From contig WQZG01000001.1 in NCBI GenBank assembly GCA_009780855.1, positions 49,777 through 113,776 on the forward strand: a stretch of 64,000 bases of DNA. The letters are read 5' to 3'. The notes beneath the pieces were generated by a model. The model was not told the origin of the DNA and searched no databases. It worked only from the letters and a program-made list of their open reading frames with translations. Shown one piece after another: positions 60,442 to 64,000 of this stretch (position 1 is the first letter of the stretch; each line of letters opens with the position of its first letter). The position numbers were made by a program, and so were the translations under genes. Source of the stretch: Treponema sp. (GTDB taxonomy: Bacteria; Spirochaetota; Spirochaetia; Treponematales; Breznakiellaceae).

Positions 60442-61599
60442 ATGAGGCAGGAATTCAGTATTGTTGTCCGCCGCGGCAAAAAAGGATTCAAATATTACGT
60501 CCGCTATTTTGTGGACAACTGTATGCTGCCATCCCAATGGAGTACCAGGACAGACAATTACCAGGAGGCTGTAATTTTTTCCAAAACAAACAGGGAAAAT
60601 ATCATTAAAAAATATTTAAACAGGAAAGAAGGAAAAACACTTTATGCGATTTTGCAAAATTATTATGAAATTGAAAGTCCTTTTCTTTTAATAGACGCCG
60701 CAAGGGGCAGAAAATTAAATGAATCCAGCAGAAAGATACTGCATGGGTTTGTCAAAAATACTTTTATCCCCTTTTTACAGATGAATAAAATTAAAACACT
60801 GGAAGAAATTAACGCTGTATTGATTAACCGCTTTCAGAATTATTTGCTCCTGGAGAAAAAAATCCAGTCCCAGTCCATTAACCGGCAGGTAGGCGGCATA
60901 AAAGCGATATTCAGTCATTTATATATGACAGGCGTGCTGCCGATCAATACGATAAAAGATGTCGCGCCCCTTAAAAGCATAAATAAAAAAGCGCGCAGCT
61001 GTTACGCGCTGGATGAATTAAAAGGAATCTTTAAAAACAAATGGCAGGATGAAAAATCATATTTACTTTGCGCGTTAATATATACGACAGGACTGCGCAA
61101 CAGTGAAATTACAAGGTTAAAAGTCAGGGATATAACAAACGCTGTTTTAACAAACCAACAGGCGTCGGATTTTATCAATATTGAAAAAAGCAAAACCGCC
61201 AGCGGTATAAGAAAAGTACCTGTTCATCCCAAAATAAAAGAAGCCCTTGTCTGCTGGGTCAAAAGCCGCTGCCTTGCTGAAGATGATTTTTTATTTATTA
61301 CAAACGAAAATCAAAGATTCTACAGATACGCAAAAAAAGCCAGCGATTACCTGGGCTCTTTGCTGAACAAAACACCGGAAGAACTGGAATCGGAAAACAT
61401 ATCTTTTTATTCCGGCCGTCATTTCTACAAAACCATGCTTAACAGTTTTAACCTCGGTGATATTGAAGAACTGTTTATGGGCCATAAAGTTAATAAAAAT
61501 GTCAGTGAACTATACAATCATAAAAACAAAAGGGGAGAACAGGAACTATTAAACGCAGCCAGGAGAGCCATAGAAATAATAGACATATGTTTATTCTAA
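60442..61599 (+). CDS. Solitary tyrosine recombinase
   Basis: A 385-residue site-specific recombinase with an N-terminal arm domain, core-binding domain (about 90-180) and catalytic domain. Active-site residues are Arg in YTTGLRNSE, Lys in IEKSKTASG, Tyr-x-x-Arg-His in FYSGRHFYK (Tyr in place of the first His), GHKV and the Tyr nucleophile in SELYNHK. AGGAGAAGG lies before the ATG. It has no neighbouring phage genes. It lies between two 18-bp direct repeats and just upstream of an outer-membrane protein gene. It may be the last gene of a lost element, or an invertase acting on surface genes. Confidence 0.88.
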   Translation: MRQEFSIVVRRGKKGFKYYVRYFVDNCMLPSQWSTRTDNYQEAVIFSKTNRENIIKKYLNRKEGKTLYAILQNYYEIESPFLLIDAARGRKLNESSRKILHGFVKNTFIPFLQMNKIKTLEEINAVLINRFQNYLLLEKKIQSQSINRQVGGIKAIFSHLYMTGVLPINTIKDVAPLKSINKKARSCYALDELKGIFKNKWQDEKSYLLCALIYTTGLRNSEITRLKVRDITNAVLTNQQASDFINIEKSKTASGIRKVPVHPKIKEALVCWVKSRCLAEDDFLFITNENQRFYRYAKKASDYLGSLLNKTPEELESENISFYSGRHFYKTMLNSFNLGDIEELFMGHKVNKNVSELYNHKNKRGEQELLNAARRAIEIIDICLF

Positions 61600-61610
61600 T
61601 GTATTCAAAT

Positions 61611-61628
61611 GTGTTGAATTTGTGTGTT
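61611..61628 (+). repeat. Recombinase-flanking repeat, right copy
   Basis: GTGTTGAATTTGTGTGTT, differing at two positions from the left copy at 60380-60397. It lies 12 bases after the recombinase stop and 64 bases before the barrel gene. Confidence 0.55.
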
Positions 61629-61691
61629 TTTTAATGGTAAACATATCAATTCATTACTGCATAATAATATAACAGGAAGCTGCTTTCTTAC

Positions 61692-62852
61692 ATGAAGAAA
61701 GCTCTAGTTATTTTATTAATCCTTGCGGTAGCAGGGGGGGTGTTTGCCCAGATTAATTTTACTGGCACACTCAGTGCAGGTTTGGTGGGGGTATTCAACA
61801 AGGACCAGGACCCGACAATTGGTATCCGCAGCCCCAGAAATGATTCGCCCTTACGCTTTGACTTAAATGGCGCTTGGGCAAAAGACGATGGTCTTTCCGG
61901 TTTTAATTTTACACTCAGAACCGAAGGAACTCCAGGTCATAACGTATTTGCCTCAACTGTTGCAATAGATAATTTATATGGGTGGGTTAGTCTTTTAGAC
62001 AAAATGGTAACAATTTACGGCGGTAAAACTAATAATAACGGGAATTTCGCTACTGTGGGCGGCGTCCAGGATAACCTGGCAACAGGCGTAGGCGATGGAT
62101 TTTTTGCCCGTATAGTGCCAATGACAGGTTTGGAATTTGGCGTAGGTGTTTATTCACGGTCATATATAACAACCGCTACAGGACTTGGCGGGCTTACACT
62201 TGCAAATGCCAGGTATAATTTTGGTGTTGCCTATACAGTTCCCCAGGTAGTTACAGTAATTGGTCTTTTAAGGCAAGGTCAGAACGAGCCTAATGCAGCC
62301 CACTTGGCAGATCAGACTCTTGATTCCGGTAAATTTACAGATGCCGGTATTGGTTTTAAAATCTTGTCACTTACATCAGTAGGTATAACCGCTTTAAATG
62401 TTGACGCATATTTCTTTGATCTGCAACAGGTAGCAAAATTTTCGACAGTCAAAATCGGTGAATTATTGAATTATGCCAATGGTGATTTAAGCGCGGGCAT
62501 TAGGTTTATGCAGCAGTTCCAGATTGGAGATTCAGCCGCCAAATACGCCGATTTAACTTTTGTCGGCAATGTACAGTACCTTGTAAACGGATTTATTCTT
62601 CCCAGGCTGGATGTTGGATTTAATATGGGAACAAGCGGATTAGGTGGTATCTATTCTGGTATGTGGAATTTAGTTGGAAAAAACGGCTTCTCAGAAAAAG
62701 GTATGAACCTTGGTATTGCTCCGTCAGTAGCATTCCGTTATGGAAATGCCAACAATACACTCGAATTCGGTTACATTTTCCAGAAAGATTTAACCGCGAA
62801 TGCTGACAACATGAGAAACAGCGTGTACGTGGAAATGAAGACTTCTTTCTAA
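61692..62852 (+). CDS. Treponemal outer-membrane beta-barrel-like protein (paralogue)
   Basis: A 386-residue exported protein, paralogous to the one at 33961-35181. The 60 signal-peptide bases, including a run of seven G's, and the 7 bases before the ATG are identical in both genes; the mature parts diverge at once but share AGIRFMQQ and VQYLVNGFILPRLDVGFN. Amphipathic beta strands run throughout (FNFTLRTEG, YNFGVAYTVPQVVTVIGL). The ribosome site is weaker here (AGGAAG). Likely a surface porin or antigen. It has its own terminator. Confidence 0.75.
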   Translation: MKKALVILLILAVAGGVFAQINFTGTLSAGLVGVFNKDQDPTIGIRSPRNDSPLRFDLNGAWAKDDGLSGFNFTLRTEGTPGHNVFASTVAIDNLYGWVSLLDKMVTIYGGKTNNNGNFATVGGVQDNLATGVGDGFFARIVPMTGLEFGVGVYSRSYITTATGLGGLTLANARYNFGVAYTVPQVVTVIGLLRQGQNEPNAAHLADQTLDSGKFTDAGIGFKILSLTSVGITALNVDAYFFDLQQVAKFSTVKIGELLNYANGDLSAGIRFMQQFQIGDSAAKYADLTFVGNVQYLVNGFILPRLDVGFNMGTSGLGGIYSGMWNLVGKNGFSEKGMNLGIAPSVAFRYGNANNTLEFGYIFQKDLTANADNMRNSVYVEMKTSF

Positions 62853-62862
62853 TTATTTAAAG

Positions 62863-62898
62863 AAAAAAAAACCGGTCCGAAAGGGCCGGTTTTTTTTT
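62863..62898 (+). terminator. Terminator of the outer-membrane paralogue
   Basis: ACCGGTCC (62871-62878) pairs with GGGCCGGT (62883-62890, one G-T pair) around GAAA, with A's before and nine T's after (62890-62898), so it can work in both directions. It is almost the same sequence as the hairpin after the first paralogue. Confidence 0.9.
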
Positions 62899-62919
62899 GG
62901 ACTACCGGAGCTAGGTCGC

Positions 62920-63027
62920 GCGAAAACTTGTTTTCGCATGACCGAGCGAGGCATGTCAAAGCAGGGTGTCAATACCTTGCATCGTCCAGGCGCTGGGTGC
63001 AGGGCTTACTCTGCGGTATTGATACCC
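62920..63027. other. Two hairpins between the barrel gene and the nuclease-like gene
   Basis: GCGAAAAC-TT-GTTTTCGC (62920-62937) is a perfect hairpin, widened by GGTC/GACC outside it. GGGTGTCAATACC (62964-62976) pairs 12 of 13 with GGTATTGATACCC (63015-63027) around 38 bases. No open frame. It could be a small structured RNA, a repeat element or a recombination site. Confidence 0.5.
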
Positions 63028-63033
63028 TTCAAT

Positions 63034-63657
63034 TCACCAAACCCGTAATTTGGATTTTTCTGGCTCCTTTATGCGCATGGTATCTCCGGTTTGCTCCAGC
63101 ACATAAAAACCGGCTTCGAGGGCCGCTGCTTTGACATCATCCGGGAATATTGCTCCGGCCAATGCGCCCATAATTTTTTTCCTGGTGAATTTTTCATCTT
63201 TTCTGGATTCTTTAAGTATTTCCAGCCGTTTTTCATGATGAGATATATCCTGTAAATGCGGTTTTGCTTTGATTTCAACGGCTATAATGCTCTCTCCGTT
63301 TTCCAGTAAAAGGTCTATTTGAGCAATTTTTTTACCGTTTTTATCCCAGATGGTATGGCCTCCAGGTGAAATATGTCTAAAATGAAACCCTAATTCATTA
63401 AATTTTTCTGCAATGCTGGGCGCGACCAAATACTCCGCCAGTTCTCCGAATCTGTTGCCCAGCTCACCCATACGGCTGTCAGTTTTTTTCATCTGAGCGT
63501 CAGTTTCTTTTATACGAGCAGCAGTTTCTTTAACCAGTCGATCGGTTTCTTTCAATCTGGCATCGGTATCTTTCATCTGCTCTCGGTTTTCCATCAAAGC
63601 CGCCCAGACCTTTTCGAAAGTCAGGCCTTCGCCGGGATTTGCTGTTGTTTGCGACAT
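63034..63657 (-). CDS. PD-(D/E)XK nuclease-like protein, second copy
   Basis: A 207-residue paralogue of the protein at 33195-33857. The N-terminal NPGEGLTFEKVWAALME, then a shorter run of heptads (KETDRLVKETAARIKETDAQMKK), then GELGNRFGELAEYLVAP and the core IDLLLENGESIIAVEIKAK with Asp and ExK. The start at 63657 has GGAGG and matches the first copy. Synonymous changes through the gene show that the copies are not recent. Function unknown beyond the predicted nuclease fold. Confidence 0.7.
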   Translation of the reverse strand: MSQTTANPGEGLTFEKVWAALMENREQMKDTDARLKETDRLVKETAARIKETDAQMKKTDSRMGELGNRFGELAEYLVAPSIAEKFNELGFHFRHISPGGHTIWDKNGKKIAQIDLLLENGESIIAVEIKAKPHLQDISHHEKRLEILKESRKDEKFTRKKIMGALAGAIFPDDVKAAALEAGFYVLEQTGDTMRIKEPEKSKLRVW

Positions 63658-63774
63658 AATACCTCCGGATTCATTCTTTTTCCCCATATTTTTATTAATC
63701 TTCATTCATTTTTACTTGTTTGTCAAATATTGACCAATAATTTCGGCGGATATTTAACCTTCATCTTTATAAAC

Positions 63775-63819
63775 ATATATACGGCAATGAGTTGCGTTTT
63801 GCTTTGATTTTTGTAAAAT
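63775..63819 (-). repeat. Shared upstream element, copy 3
   Basis: On the minus strand, ACAAAAATCAAAGCAAAACG then CAACTCATTGCCGTATATAT, matching copies 1 and 2. It lies 118 bases upstream of the nuclease-like gene start, with the second conserved stretch ATATTTGACAAA between, as in copy 1. Confidence 0.8.
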
Positions 63820-63892
63820 ATTTTCTAAATTTACAGGCGGCCTGCAGATCAAAAAACCAAAGAATTGAAAAAGCCATTGTTAAAAATCAGTG

Positions 63893-63962
63893 AAAATGTC
63901 CCCTATGGCGTTCAATAGAAATGTCCCCTTTTGCTCAAAAACCAATAGAAATGTCCCTATGC
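63893..63962 (+). repeat. Repeated AATGTCCC motifs at the right edge (possible IS end)
   Basis: AAAATGTCCCCTA (63893), CAATAGAAATGTCCCCTTTT (63913) and CAATAGAAATGTCCCTATGC (63943) form three copies in 70 bases. Multiple terminal repeats with TGTCCCC are typical of IS21-like elements, so an insertion sequence may begin here and continue past the window. No transposase lies inside the window. Confidence 0.5.
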
Positions 63963-64000
63963 AAAAGAGGAGCATTTAAGGCTTTAATCATCAAACATTG

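Noticed and set aside
33043..63819. Reading the three shared elements as integron attC sites
   Set aside because: They lack the paired inverted core sites of attC, and the genes are 8-22 kb apart rather than in a cassette array.

Overview
The window looks like chromosomal DNA of a spirochaete, most likely an environmental or gut-type Treponema relative. The basis is a SpiroCoCo-type giant coiled-coil protein, a CarD-like regulator next to ispD and ispF, the spirochaetal class of phosphofructokinase, YesM/YesN-Lpl sugar transport genes, and two treponeme-style outer-membrane barrels with an identical signal peptide. This assignment is inference from gene content; no rRNA is present.

Layout. 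1-6713 is accessory DNA: a decayed sulfatase-modifying-factor gene, two tyrosine recombinases (one frameshifted), an excisionase-like protein, a replication-initiation-like protein and a phage terminase small subunit without a large subunit. It abuts the 3' end of an initiator tRNA (6714-6786), so it resembles a small tRNA-integrated phage satellite or prophage remnant. 6885-18951 holds metabolic and tRNA-modification genes: an enolase-superfamily enzyme, tcdA, a TtcA-like gene, a hydantoinase, deoD, phosphofructokinase, a LarA-like protein, a Gfo/Idh oxidoreductase, a SpoU methyltransferase, a NUDIX hydrolase and an AlaX-like editing protein. 18981-21978 is an mlaEFD lipid-transport operon. 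22055-28874 is an Lpl-type ABC sugar importer with its YesM/YesN two-component system.

29018-32883 is a pyrBI-pyrC-pyrF operon. Its leader has a consensus promoter, a 48-codon open frame and an intrinsic terminator lying inside that frame, the arrangement of a UTP-sensing attenuator. 35517-41619 is a compact hisG-hisB-hisF-hisA/I/E-hisC-hisD operon with a three-domain HisA-HisI-HisE fusion and no hisH. It is preceded by a histidine-rich leader peptide (41750-41830) and a strong terminator (41671-41700), a classical his attenuator. Both leader peptides start within about ten bases of the predicted transcription start.

42450-54208 carries lipoproteins, an OppA-like binding protein, carD, ispD, ispF, nth, the coiled-coil protein and a HAD phosphatase. 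54272-60301 carries a mannitol-dehydrogenase-family gene, a palindromic MITE-like repeat, a secreted protein, an HtrA protease and glpK. 60442-64000 is again accessory: a solitary tyrosine recombinase between matching 18-bp repeats, an outer-membrane barrel, a PD-(D/E)XK nuclease-like gene and repeats resembling an IS end at the right edge.

Recurring features tie the window together: a roughly 35-bp element upstream of three accessory genes, paralogous nuclease-like genes differing in 21-bp repeat number, homopolymer and heptamer tracts in signal-peptide codons that could drive phase variation, and short tandem repeats at gene boundaries.
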